NCBI GenBank assembly: GCA_017398165.1
Contig: JAFQHB010000018.1
Span: 1-6,867, forward strand
From: Bacillota bacterium
GTDB lineage: Bacteria > Bacillota > Dehalobacteriia > UBA4068 > UBA4997
Direction of reading: 5' to 3'
Length of the DNA: 6,867 nucleotides
In this document: in pieces, positions 1 to 6,021 of the stretch
Numbering within the stretch: the first letter of the stretch is position 1
Layout: every line of letters begins with the position of its first letter
The notes under the pieces: generated by a model
What the model was told of the DNA's origin: nothing
Database searches by the model: none
The model's input: only the letters and a program-made list of their open reading frames with translations
Program-made: the position numbers and the translations under genes

Positions 1-253
1 CCGGGCAAAGTGAAGCGATCCTCTCAGGGGAAGATGATAAAGCCTCCAGGATTTTAGCCTGCCATATACCTTTGCGCTTCTGCAGCAGCTCGATCATCAG
101 CTTTTCCCCGTGCAAAGCCCCGGGGATAAATATAACCTCGCGCCCATGGCGCGCTACCCCCAGTCCCTTATGGGTATAGCCGCTTACCTCCACCGTCAGA
201 TGCTCACCGGCTGCAATATCAGATATATAATTTGCAGAAGCTGCTTGATTCAA
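1..253 (-). CDS. rlmD: RlmD/RumA-type 23S rRNA (uracil-C5)-methyltransferase, N-terminal fragment (runs off the window)
   Basis: Only the first 84 codons are in the window; the gene continues past position 1. The visible protein is a short leader (residues 1-18) and a TRAM domain (about 19-72), with the family pattern VEVSGYTHKGLGVARHGREV followed by IFIPGALHGEKL. Next come SPERIASLCP and C83. In this family (TrmA/RumA/RlmCD) SPxR..p.CP leads into the Fe-S cluster cysteines, so C83 is probably the first ligand. The family uses SAM to make 5-methyluridine in 23S rRNA, and TRAM binds RNA. The start is TTG at 253-251: it has GGGAGG (268-263) 9 nt upstream, while an in-frame TTG at 262-260 directly abuts that site. 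The gene is divergent from ybaK. The SAM domain is out of view, so the exact paralogue (RlmD, RlmCD or another TrmA-like enzyme) is not settled. Confidence 0.85.
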   Translation of the reverse strand, partial: MNQAASANYISDIAAGEHLTVEVSGYTHKGLGVARHGREVIFIPGALHGEKLMIELLQKRKGIWQAKILEALSSSPERIASLCP

Positions 254-255
254 GG

Positions 256-284
256 TTGACAACCTCCCGGAAAAAATATATTAT
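256..284 (+). promoter_or_regulatory. sigma-A type promoter for ybaK
   Basis: TTGACA (256-261) and TATTAT (279-284) are separated by exactly 17 nt, which is near consensus for a housekeeping sigma factor. Transcription would start near 291 and give a leader of about 68 nt before the ybaK ATG. The -35 box and spacer overlap the ribosome-binding site and leader DNA of the divergent rlmD-type gene, so the two transcripts would overlap antisense in their 5' regions. Confidence 0.75.
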
Positions 285-288
285 TTAA

Positions 289-335
289 GCTGTATTAAAT
301 GCTATTATACTAAACGCTATTAAAAAATGCTATTA
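289..335. repeat. short GCTATTA direct repeats between divergent genes
   Basis: GCTATTA occurs at 301-307, 316-322 and 329-335, with a related GCTGTATTA at 289-297. Start-to-start spacings are 12, 15 and 13 nt, roughly one helical turn or slightly more. The repeats lie in the predicted ybaK leader and cover the candidate -10 of the divergent gene. They could be an operator array, but AT-rich low-complexity sequence is the simpler explanation. Confidence 0.45.
304..309 (-). promoter_or_regulatory. candidate -10 box for the rlmD-type gene
   Basis: The minus strand reads a perfect TATAAT here, 50 nt upstream of the TTG start. No good -35 hexamer lies 16-18 nt further upstream, so the assignment rests on the -10 alone in an AT-rich region. 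Confidence 0.35.
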
Positions 336-358
336 AATGAAAGGCTGATAATAACACA

Positions 359-850
359 ATGGCCAAACACGAGAAAACAACCAAAACCAATGCTATGCGT
401 GCTCTGGACGCACAAAAAATCCCCTATGAATGTACCTCATATGAGTGCGATGGCTTTATGGACGGTATCAGCGTCGCCGCTGCCGTCGGCAAAAGCTGTA
501 ATGAGTGCTTCAAAACGCTGGTCACCGTTGGTGCCAGCCGCACGAATTATGTTTTCGTTATCCCTGTTGATAAAGAGCTGGCACTGAAAAAAGCCGCTGC
601 CAGCGTGGGCGAGAAATCTGTCTCGATGCTGCCCTCCAGGAACATTACCGCTGTCACCGGCTATGTCAAAGGCGGTTGTTCCCCTATCGGTATGAAAAAG
701 GCCTTCCGCACCGTTATTGATCGGAGCGCACTTGATCTGCCCCAGATGACCGTCAGTGCAGGCAAACTGGGAATGCAGATAACTCTGAAGCCTCAGGATC
801 TGGCGGCCGTTTGCGGGGCTGATTTCGCAGAACTGCTGGATCACGCCTGA
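359..850 (+). CDS. ybaK: YbaK/EbsC-family Cys-tRNA(Pro) deacylase
   Basis: This 163-residue protein has the size and layout of the YbaK/EbsC editing enzymes. These hydrolyse cysteine wrongly loaded on tRNA(Pro) by prolyl-tRNA synthetase and act in trans in the cytoplasm. Visible family signatures are the N-terminal TNAMRALDAQKIPYE (10-24), the CFKTLV block with K52 at the place of the conserved active-site lysine, and GYVKGGCSPIGMKK (101-114), which matches the family's GYxxGGxSPxG loop. The ATG at 359 fits the usual N-terminus. The Shine-Dalgarno is poor: the best match, GAAAGG at 339-344, is 14 nt away. The gene is monocistronic in view, has a strong promoter at 256-284, and converges on the DUF1847 gene with a 54-nt gap. 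Confidence 0.93.
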   Translation: MAKHEKTTKTNAMRALDAQKIPYECTSYECDGFMDGISVAAAVGKSCNECFKTLVTVGASRTNYVFVIPVDKELALKKAAASVGEKSVSMLPSRNITAVTGYVKGGCSPIGMKKAFRTVIDRSALDLPQMTVSAGKLGMQITLKPQDLAAVCGADFAELLDHA

Positions 851-892
851 CAAACGGCTGCCACTATCAAATCAATAACCGATTAAATCAAA

Positions 893-926
893 TGGTCTGC
901 TGCCTTATTTCTTGGGCGGCAGGCCA
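893..926 (+). terminator. possible terminator hairpin for ybaK, inside the end of the convergent gene
   Basis: Plus-strand 893-904 pairs with 915-926 over 12 bp including two U-G wobbles, around a 10-nt loop (905-914). The following AAATTTATT is AT-rich but not a true U-run. In minus-strand RNA the two wobbles become A-C mismatches, so the hairpin favours the ybaK transcript. It lies 43 nt past the ybaK stop and includes the DUF1847 stop codon. The tail is imperfect, so this is a candidate only. Confidence 0.4.
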
Positions 927-1540
927 AATTTATTGCGGAAATATCCCTCCGAACCATACAGAGCAGCCGCAGGATTATGTCCGGTGACACGATCCTTCAC
1001 CAGCAGTACGGTAAAAGGCGTCCTGGTATTGGCGAAGAACAGCGTATCGTGACCAACGCACAGACCGATGACCACGTTAAAATCCGTACCGGCTTTCTCC
1101 AGCAGCCTGGCCTGAGCAATAGGATTGCAGGCCGCCTCATAGCCGCAGCCTTTCAGTTTGCTTTCATCCGGTATGCCAAAGGCGTTTTTATCAAAACCCC
1201 CGTTTTTGCAGATCAGGGACGAAGTCTTGATATCGTGCGCCCGCAGCAGCTTGTCAAAAATAGCGGCCTCGCGCTGCAGTCCTACGCAGAAAGCAATACC
1301 GATATGCTGATAGCCCATACGCTTGATGAATTCGATAGTCTCATATACTCTGTTCCACTGGCAATAGCCGTCGTGTTCGATCTGGGCCGAATGTTGAAAC
1401 ATCCGCAGGTTTTCTTCCTCGTGGTACATCTCCGGTATGCCTTCATAATCCTCCATATTCCGCATTGGGCAATTAGTCGGCATTTTGTCCTTGGTATTGT
1501 TATAGCACGCCTTGATAGCACAATGAGCGCAAGTATACAT
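905..1540 (-). CDS. DUF1847 family cysteine-rich protein
   Basis: This 211-residue soluble protein has no signal peptide or membrane segment. It begins MYTCAHCAIKAC and carries ten cysteines (4, 7, 12, 24, 60, 85, 111, 132, 138, 161). The N-terminal set C4-x2-C7-x4-C12-x11-C24 looks like a metal or Fe-S site. Later blocks match what I recall of DUF1847: GIAFCVGLQREA (81-92), then VVIGLCVGHDTLFF (156-169), then VKDRVTGHNPAAALYGSEGYF (181-201). The family is called metal-binding by its cysteines, and its biochemical role is unknown to me. The ATG at 1540 has AAAGGGG (1555-1549) 8 nt upstream. The gene starts 41 nt after holA with no terminator between them, so it is probably co-transcribed. In many Bacillota rpsT lies near holA; here this gene is the next one. 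Confidence 0.85.
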   Translation of the reverse strand: MYTCAHCAIKACYNNTKDKMPTNCPMRNMEDYEGIPEMYHEEENLRMFQHSAQIEHDGYCQWNRVYETIEFIKRMGYQHIGIAFCVGLQREAAIFDKLLRAHDIKTSSLICKNGGFDKNAFGIPDESKLKGCGYEAACNPIAQARLLEKAGTDFNVVIGLCVGHDTLFFANTRTPFTVLLVKDRVTGHNPAAALYGSEGYFRNKFGLPPKK

Positions 1541-1581
1541 ATTATCTTCCCCTTTCAGTTTCAGGCACTATTTATATGATC

Positions 1582-2640
1582 TTAGCTGCCACGTCTGGCG
1601 GCAAGCATCAAACATATCTGAATGATCGCTGTTTCGATAGCGTTCATAATATCACTGACACCTGTTTTGAATTTCCTGTCGGCTGTCAGTAATGTCTCCA
1701 TAGCTTTCATCAGCTGGGCTTCGCTGTATTTACCGGCCTGTTTACCGGCTTTTTCGATCACAAAAGGATGTGATTTACCGGTAGCGGCCAGCATTTCCCG
1801 GGTATTATAGCCCTGCCGCTGCATCTGCTTGACGATATATAATGTCTGGAAATGATCGGCCAGACGCGGTATGATGCTCTCCGGTGCATCATTCAGCACT
1901 ACCTGCTCCAGCGCCCGCAGCGCCTTGGCCAGATCACCGGCTACCACATGATCGGTCAAATTAAATATGCTGGCAGTTTGATTGCTGCTGACGACATCCT
2001 CGATATCCTCCAGCGTTATCTCATCCCGCCCGTATGTATAGGCATCCAGCTTGGCCAGCTCATTATTCACCAGAGTACAGTTATAATCACAATACAGCAA
2101 TAACTGCTGCTTGGCAGGTACAGACATTTTCCTGGCATAGCGCCGCAGCTGCTCATCCAGCCATAATATGGCCGAATTACCTTTCAGCGCGGTGAATTCC
2201 TGCACAGTGCCGGATTTAGCGGCGGCTTTGTATACACGGCGCACTTTATTTACCGTCTCGCCGGCTATAAAGACCAATACCGTCGTCGGCGCGGGATCTT
2301 TGCAATAAGTACACAATGCCTCAAGATCAGGCTCAGCAGCAGGCTCTTCATCACTGTCATCCTGATTTTTATTCTTCTTTTGGTTGGCAAACCACGGGCA
2401 GTTATCGGCAATTATCAATTTGCGCTCCGCAAAGAACGGCAGAGTATTGGCACTGGTGATCAGCTCATTTATCGAGGCCGTTTCACAGTTGATACGCTCC
2501 AAATTAAAAGGATTATCCCCCGGTGCTACCTGTTCGATCAACATATCGACAGTCTGGCGCAGCAAAAAACGCTCCGTCCCATAAAAAAGATATAGCGGCC
2601 GAATATTCTGCTCCTGTATAGCTTTATGTAATTCTTTCAT
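1582..2640 (-). CDS. holA: DNA polymerase III subunit delta
   Basis: This 352-residue protein is the delta subunit of the clamp loader, which opens the beta sliding clamp and loads it on primed DNA with tau/gamma and delta'. Family features include RPLYLFYGTERFLLRQ (14-29), the degenerate nucleotide-binding region start. FFAERKLIIADN (69-80) is the usual strand before the linker. Also seen are NNELAKLDAYT (192-202) with ITLEDIEDVV (208-217), then SIFNLTDHVVAGDLAKAL (224-241), and near the end HPFVIEKA...YSEAQLMKA with DRKFKTGVSD (321-330). A charged insert at 87-105 (KKNKNQDDSDEEPAAEPD) breaks the N-terminal domain. The ATG at 2640 is the only reasonable start before an in-frame TAA upstream, but it lacks a clear Shine-Dalgarno. 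The gene lies downstream of comEC, as in many Bacillota. Confidence 0.95.
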   Translation of the reverse strand: MKELHKAIQEQNIRPLYLFYGTERFLLRQTVDMLIEQVAPGDNPFNLERINCETASINELITSANTLPFFAERKLIIADNCPWFANQKKNKNQDDSDEEPAAEPDLEALCTYCKDPAPTTVLVFIAGETVNKVRRVYKAAAKSGTVQEFTALKGNSAILWLDEQLRRYARKMSVPAKQQLLLYCDYNCTLVNNELAKLDAYTYGRDEITLEDIEDVVSSNQTASIFNLTDHVVAGDLAKALRALEQVVLNDAPESIIPRLADHFQTLYIVKQMQRQGYNTREMLAATGKSHPFVIEKAGKQAGKYSEAQLMKAMETLLTADRKFKTGVSDIMNAIETAIIQICLMLAARRGS

Positions 2641-2669
2641 AGTGTTGATTTGTTTCTTGGTATTGATTT
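2636..2669. repeat. imperfect 16-bp direct repeat over the holA start
   Basis: 2636-2651 and 2654-2669 match at 13 of 16 positions (TTCATAGTGTTGATTT and TTCTTGGTATTGATTT on the plus strand). The first copy spans the holA start codon. The rest of the 93-nt gap between the MBL gene and holA (2641-2733) holds no ORF, convincing promoter or terminator. GGAAAG at 2679-2674 is too far (33 nt) from the start to act as its ribosome-binding site. Confidence 0.4.
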
Positions 2670-2733
2670 ATTTCTTTCCGGCTATGTTTCTCTAATAATT
2701 CTTCGACACAATCAAATGTTTTCCTGCTGTCTG

Positions 2734-3627
2734 TCACAACACCGTATGGATAGATAATGTATCATCGTTATAAATTATACGACAGGCACCATCCTGATCT
2801 GTACGGTATATTCTGATACCTCTGTCCTGCCAATAATCGATCACGTCACTGCCCGGATGCCCGTATTTGTTATCCCGCCCTACCGATACCAGCACAGCCT
2901 GCGGTGCAAAATTATCATACCATTCGGCGTTATAATTATTGGAGCTGCCGTGATGCGGCATCTGCAGCACATCAATATCCGCACAATCCAGGCCGTCTGT
3001 TGCCGTCATCATCTCGGCCCCGTTCAGATCACCCGTCAGCAATACATCCAATTCCCGATACTTAATGTGCAAAACAAGCGAACCCTCATTGTAAGAATCT
3101 TCGGTATAATGCTCACCCGCCTGCGGCGAGAGTACTGTCACCGTGAAATCATCCGAAAGTGCAAACACCTGCCCCGCTGCTGCGGATGACACCGACACAG
3201 CACGCTCCTCAGCCAGCCGCAGCAGCTTTTGCTGCTTCTCGCTGTCTGCATAGCCGGAATAAACACACAGCTCTTTTGTCGGCATCTCATCAATGACAGC
3301 AAAAAGCCCGCCGATATGGTCATTATCCGGGTGCGTATTAAAGACGATATCCAGTTCGTCTATACCCAGTGTCCGCATATACGGCAGCACGACGTTTTCG
3401 GCCATTTCGGTGGCATCCGCAGGCTGCCCGCCGCCATCGATCAATATACTATGGCCATCCGCGCGTATCAGAAAGCAATCCCCCTGCCCAATATCCAGCA
3501 TTGTCAGCTCAAAATCCCTATCGTTCCTGATCCAGGCAGGCAGCAGCAAAAGACCTGCAGCTATTATCAGGCACACCGCAGCAATTACTTTATATGGGAT
3601 GCTCTTATCATTAGTTTTTACGTACAT
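2734..3627 (-). CDS. ComEC-type metallo-beta-lactamase domain protein (detached C-terminal half of ComEC)
   Basis: This 297-residue protein has a lysine-bearing N-terminus, one membrane helix (about 12-31) and then a metallo-beta-lactamase fold of the ComEC/Rec2 type. Motifs in order are LDIGQGD (44-50), ILIDGGG (61-67), HPDNDHIGG (99-107, with H99, D103 and H104 as likely metal ligands), LLTGD (196-200), LQMPHHGSSNNY (221-232) and VSVGRDNKYGHP (248-259). In full-length ComEC this domain is the proposed nuclease for the non-transforming DNA strand. Positive-inside reading of the anchor places it outside the membrane. The chosen ATG (3627) has GGAGG 8 nt upstream and overlaps the comEC stop by 17 nt; a longer frame to 3666 has no such site. 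All expected metal motifs are intact, so it does not look decayed. Confidence 0.88.
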   Translation of the reverse strand: MYVKTNDKSIPYKVIAAVCLIIAAGLLLLPAWIRNDRDFELTMLDIGQGDCFLIRADGHSILIDGGGQPADATEMAENVVLPYMRTLGIDELDIVFNTHPDNDHIGGLFAVIDEMPTKELCVYSGYADSEKQQKLLRLAEERAVSVSSAAAGQVFALSDDFTVTVLSPQAGEHYTEDSYNEGSLVLHIKYRELDVLLTGDLNGAEMMTATDGLDCADIDVLQMPHHGSSNNYNAEWYDNFAPQAVLVSVGRDNKYGHPGSDVIDYWQDRGIRIYRTDQDGACRIIYNDDTLSIHTVL

Positions 3628-5182
3628 ATCCGGAGCCTCCGTAGTAATCCCGCATTTCTTCGGCAAAGGTGATAAGTTCAGCCTTTTTCAGGCAGCGGTA
3701 TGCTATCCAAAGCAGTACATAATAAAGCACCATTACCACCACAGATGGCCGCACGGTATAAGTAAACATATTGGGCAGCGCCGCAAAAATCTCTGTCACC
3801 TTATATATCAGCTCTGCCAACAAGCCCGCACCGACCAGAGGTATATAAGCCAAACCGAAAAACGAAAGCAGCATAGCCAGCAGTGCCAATATCACCACAA
3901 ACCCGACAGCAACCACAACCAACGGCGATAACAGCACACCGATCAGCGATACAGTGCTGAAGAAGTACGCCAATATCGGCATAGTCATCAGCTGTGCCGC
4001 CAGGCTTATTGCCAAAACCCGTGACGGTATGAGCTGACGCAGGTAAAAAGAACCCATCACGATGCCGGCCGCCGCCGCAAAAGAAAGCAAAAATCCCGGT
4101 TGGAATATCCACAGCGGCTCCATCAGCAACAAGATAAAAGCCGCGATTATCAAAGCATAACCGGCACGATGTCTGACGCCCATCCCCCGGCAGAATAACG
4201 CCGCCAAAGCCATCACTGTCGCCCGGCGGACAGATGGTGAAGCCCCCACCACCAAAGCAAAGAATACCACCAATCCGGCTGTTATCAGCGGGCCTGTCCA
4301 TAACGGCAGCCGCAGCTTCGGCCGCCAAAACTCCATCACTGCAGTACCTATCAAGACTATATAGCCAATATGCAGGCCGGAAACAGCAAAAACGTGCATA
4401 ATACCTGTCTGCTGCAATATGCTGCTTTGCCGCCCGGTGAGCATCCCGGTATCACCAAAGGCCATACCCCTGATGAGTGCCTGCTGGATATCCGGCAGTG
4501 CTGCCATATCAGCAAACACACGCTCGCGGACTGTTTGCGCCAGGGCATATGGCGATGCACCCGCCAAATGTATAAAAGTAATACCATCCGGCACTGGCCG
4601 GACAGCCGCAGCGATATTGTTGTTACGCAGATAATTGTTCGGCAGCAGATCAAAATTATAAGTCTCGGTAAATTTATAAACAATACCGGCTACCCGCAGT
4701 CTGTCACCGACTTTAGGCTGCACTGGGGAGGATACCACCATTACTCTGCCCTGCCAGCCGTTCGCATCCTCACACTGCATCACGAAGCTATAGCCGGATG
4801 CCTCCTGCTCGGCCAGCTGCGAGAAATAATTCTCGGCACGCTCCGATACCTCCACCACGAACCCTTCCAGAAATACGGCTTCATCAGGCTGCCCGGCAAA
4901 GCTGTCCATCAGCAGTGCGGTGACGCCGTACCAGCCAAAGCCCAATATCATCGCCACCGGCACCAGCCAGCCCGGCCAACGCAGCAGCAGGCAAATGACT
5001 GTAAACACTCCGGCGCTTATCAGCAGCGGCCTGATGTATGCTGTATCGAATCCGCATATCGACGCTACCACTATACCGGCGATGAATGCTGTAAGCAGCG
5101 CATACAGCAGGAATAGCTCGATATCCTCGATAATAACAGCTATGCGCTTTTTACACCGTGATATGATCGATGATACTTTCAT
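3611..5182 (-). CDS. comEC: ComEC/Rec2 competence membrane channel, without the C-terminal MBL domain
   Basis: This 523-residue polytopic membrane protein forms the channel that passes single-stranded DNA into the cell during transformation. Residues 22-93 are N-terminal helices. Residues 100-200 form the soluble DUF4131/OB-like domain, including VQPKVGDRLRVAGIV. From about 234 comes the Competence domain with its hallmark motifs: ALIRGMAFGDTGML (235-248), HVFAVSGLHIGY (263-274), GASPSVRRATVMA (313-325) and QPGFLLSFAAAAGI (361-374). Further helices run to about 497. It ends at YVRKN, where a full-length ComEC would go on into the MBL domain; that domain is the next gene, in a different frame. 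The ATG at 5182 lies inside comEA (32-nt overlap) with GGGAA 8 nt upstream. comEB is absent between comEA and comEC. Confidence 0.93.
   Translation of the reverse strand: MKVSSIISRCKKRIAVIIEDIELFLLYALLTAFIAGIVVASICGFDTAYIRPLLISAGVFTVICLLLRWPGWLVPVAMILGFGWYGVTALLMDSFAGQPDEAVFLEGFVVEVSERAENYFSQLAEQEASGYSFVMQCEDANGWQGRVMVVSSPVQPKVGDRLRVAGIVYKFTETYNFDLLPNNYLRNNNIAAAVRPVPDGITFIHLAGASPYALAQTVRERVFADMAALPDIQQALIRGMAFGDTGMLTGRQSSILQQTGIMHVFAVSGLHIGYIVLIGTAVMEFWRPKLRLPLWTGPLITAGLVVFFALVVGASPSVRRATVMALAALFCRGMGVRHRAGYALIIAAFILLLMEPLWIFQPGFLLSFAAAAGIVMGSFYLRQLIPSRVLAISLAAQLMTMPILAYFFSTVSLIGVLLSPLVVVAVGFVVILALLAMLLSFFGLAYIPLVGAGLLAELIYKVTEIFAALPNMFTYTVRPSVVVMVLYYVLLWIAYRCLKKAELITFAEEMRDYYGGSGYVRKN
3636..3640 (-). 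promoter_or_regulatory. Shine-Dalgarno for the MBL gene, inside the comEC 3' end
   Basis: The minus strand reads GGAGG with an 8-nt spacer to the ATG at 3627-3625. It lies in comEC codons for the YGGSGY segment. It fixes the MBL start and suggests translational reinitiation or coupling as ribosomes finish comEC. Confidence 0.7.
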
Positions 5183-5837
5183 AAATCTTGTTCCCGATAC
5201 CTTTTACTCCCAACAGTTCTTCTTTATAAGAAAACCCGTTATGCTCAATACGATAATCTATAATCGCCTGCGCTTTTACCTCGCCGATACCCGGCAGCTC
5301 CATCAGCTGCGCCAGACCGGCGGTATTGATATTGACAGGCTCAATGGTCAATATCTGCCCGTCGCTATCAGCCGGGGATGTCTGCAGGTCATTTTGCAGC
5401 CACGGCGATATATCCAGCGGGTCAGAAAGCGCACGGACGTAATACATATCGCCATGCTGCGGTATATGTGCAAAATCTATCGCTGAAACATCACTATCCC
5501 GGACAGTACCGGCAAAAGCCAGCAGATCTCGCATCGAAACCTCCGGCGTGATGCTGTAATAGCCTTTGTTCGCCACCGTACCGCTCAGCCCGACAACAAT
5601 ATTACCCGCAGATACCGGCGCAGACATATCAGCCACAGCTGTAATACCCGGGATTTTTACAGCCTCCGCCGGCAAGCCGTTGATATAAACGGAATATTTG
5701 GCTCCCAAACCAAAGGAAAGCAGCAAAACAATGATTGCCCCGGCTATGCAGCGCCCCAACAGAAAGCTCCGCCGACGCTGCATCGCTTTTTCGTGCTCCT
5801 GCTCCCTCAATTCTCTGGCCTGTGCCGATAGCGGCAT
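5151..5837 (-). CDS. comEA: ComEA, membrane-anchored DNA receptor for competence
   Basis: This 228-residue protein binds double-stranded DNA outside the membrane and hands it to ComEC. It has a charged cytoplasmic N-terminus (RRR at 21-23), one membrane helix (about 28-45) and an SLBB/beta-grasp domain (about 79-135: VVGLSGTVANKGYYSITPEV, then SMRDLLAFAGTV). A polar linker leads to a C-terminal helix-hairpin-helix DNA-binding domain (168-228) with VNINTAGLAQLMELPGIGEV and ELLGVKGIGNKIYESI. This is the standard Gram-positive ComEA order. The start is ATG 5837, with AAAGGTGG (5853-5846) 8 nt upstream. An upstream GTG at 5849 falls inside that ribosome-binding site and is unlikely. It is the first gene of the comEA-comEC-MBL-(holA) run. 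Confidence 0.94.
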   Translation of the reverse strand: MPLSAQARELREQEHEKAMQRRRSFLLGRCIAGAIIVLLLSFGLGAKYSVYINGLPAEAVKIPGITAVADMSAPVSAGNIVVGLSGTVANKGYYSITPEVSMRDLLAFAGTVRDSDVSAIDFAHIPQHGDMYYVRALSDPLDISPWLQNDLQTSPADSDGQILTIEPVNINTAGLAQLMELPGIGEVKAQAIIDYRIEHNGFSYKEELLGVKGIGNKIYESIIDHITV

Positions 5838-5887
5838 AATATCCACCACCTTTATTGCGGCATTTAATCAAATTACTATATAAATGT

Positions 5888-5896
5888 ATTGTATCA
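5888..5896 (-). promoter_or_regulatory. candidate extended -10 promoter for comEA
   Basis: The minus strand reads TGATACAAT, an extended -10 (TGnTAnAAT-like), about 50 nt upstream of the comEA ATG and downstream of the preceding gene's terminator. No good -35 box is present at 16-18 nt, which suits an extended -10 or an activator-dependent promoter but weakens the call. Confidence 0.4.
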
Positions 5897-5959
5897 TAAT
5901 TGAGCAGTACTTTCGACATTTTAACACAAAATATCTCCGGTAAATCAGCAACTGTATAC

Positions 5960-5990
5960 AAAAAAGCAGGGATGCATCACACATCCCTGC
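5960..5990 (-). terminator. intrinsic terminator of the lipoprotein gene
   Basis: A perfect 9-bp stem (5990-5982 with 5974-5966, GCAGGGATG/CATCCCTGC) with a 7-nt loop is followed on the minus strand by six T residues (5965-5960). It begins 32 nt after the lipoprotein stop codon and separates that gene from comEA. Confidence 0.9.
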
Positions 5991-6021
5991 CCTCGATAAT
6001 TTCAGTAATTCATCAGTATAA

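Noticed and set aside
851..892. Repeated ATCAAATCAAT / ATTAAATCAAAT sequence after ybaK
   Set aside because: The copies are short and imperfect and form no useful hairpin; AT-rich spacer sequence is enough to explain them.
977..1579. A 200-codon plus-strand open frame opposite the DUF1847 gene
   Set aside because: It lies antisense to a protein with clear family motifs, has no convincing ribosome-binding site and shows no recognisable domain.
3293..3931. A 212-codon plus-strand open frame across the comEC/MBL junction
   Set aside because: It spans two well-supported minus-strand genes, has no family signature and ends in a low-complexity His/Gln-rich tail.
4370..5116. A 248-codon plus-strand open frame opposite comEC
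   Set aside because: Its His/Gln/Arg-rich, cysteine-scattered composition is typical of the complement of a hydrophobic gene, and the opposite strand encodes all ComEC motifs.
5850..5959. Possible small gene or RNA between the terminator and comEA
   Set aside because: The stretch is AT-rich with a promoter-like element but has no ORF with a ribosome-binding site and no stable inverted repeat.
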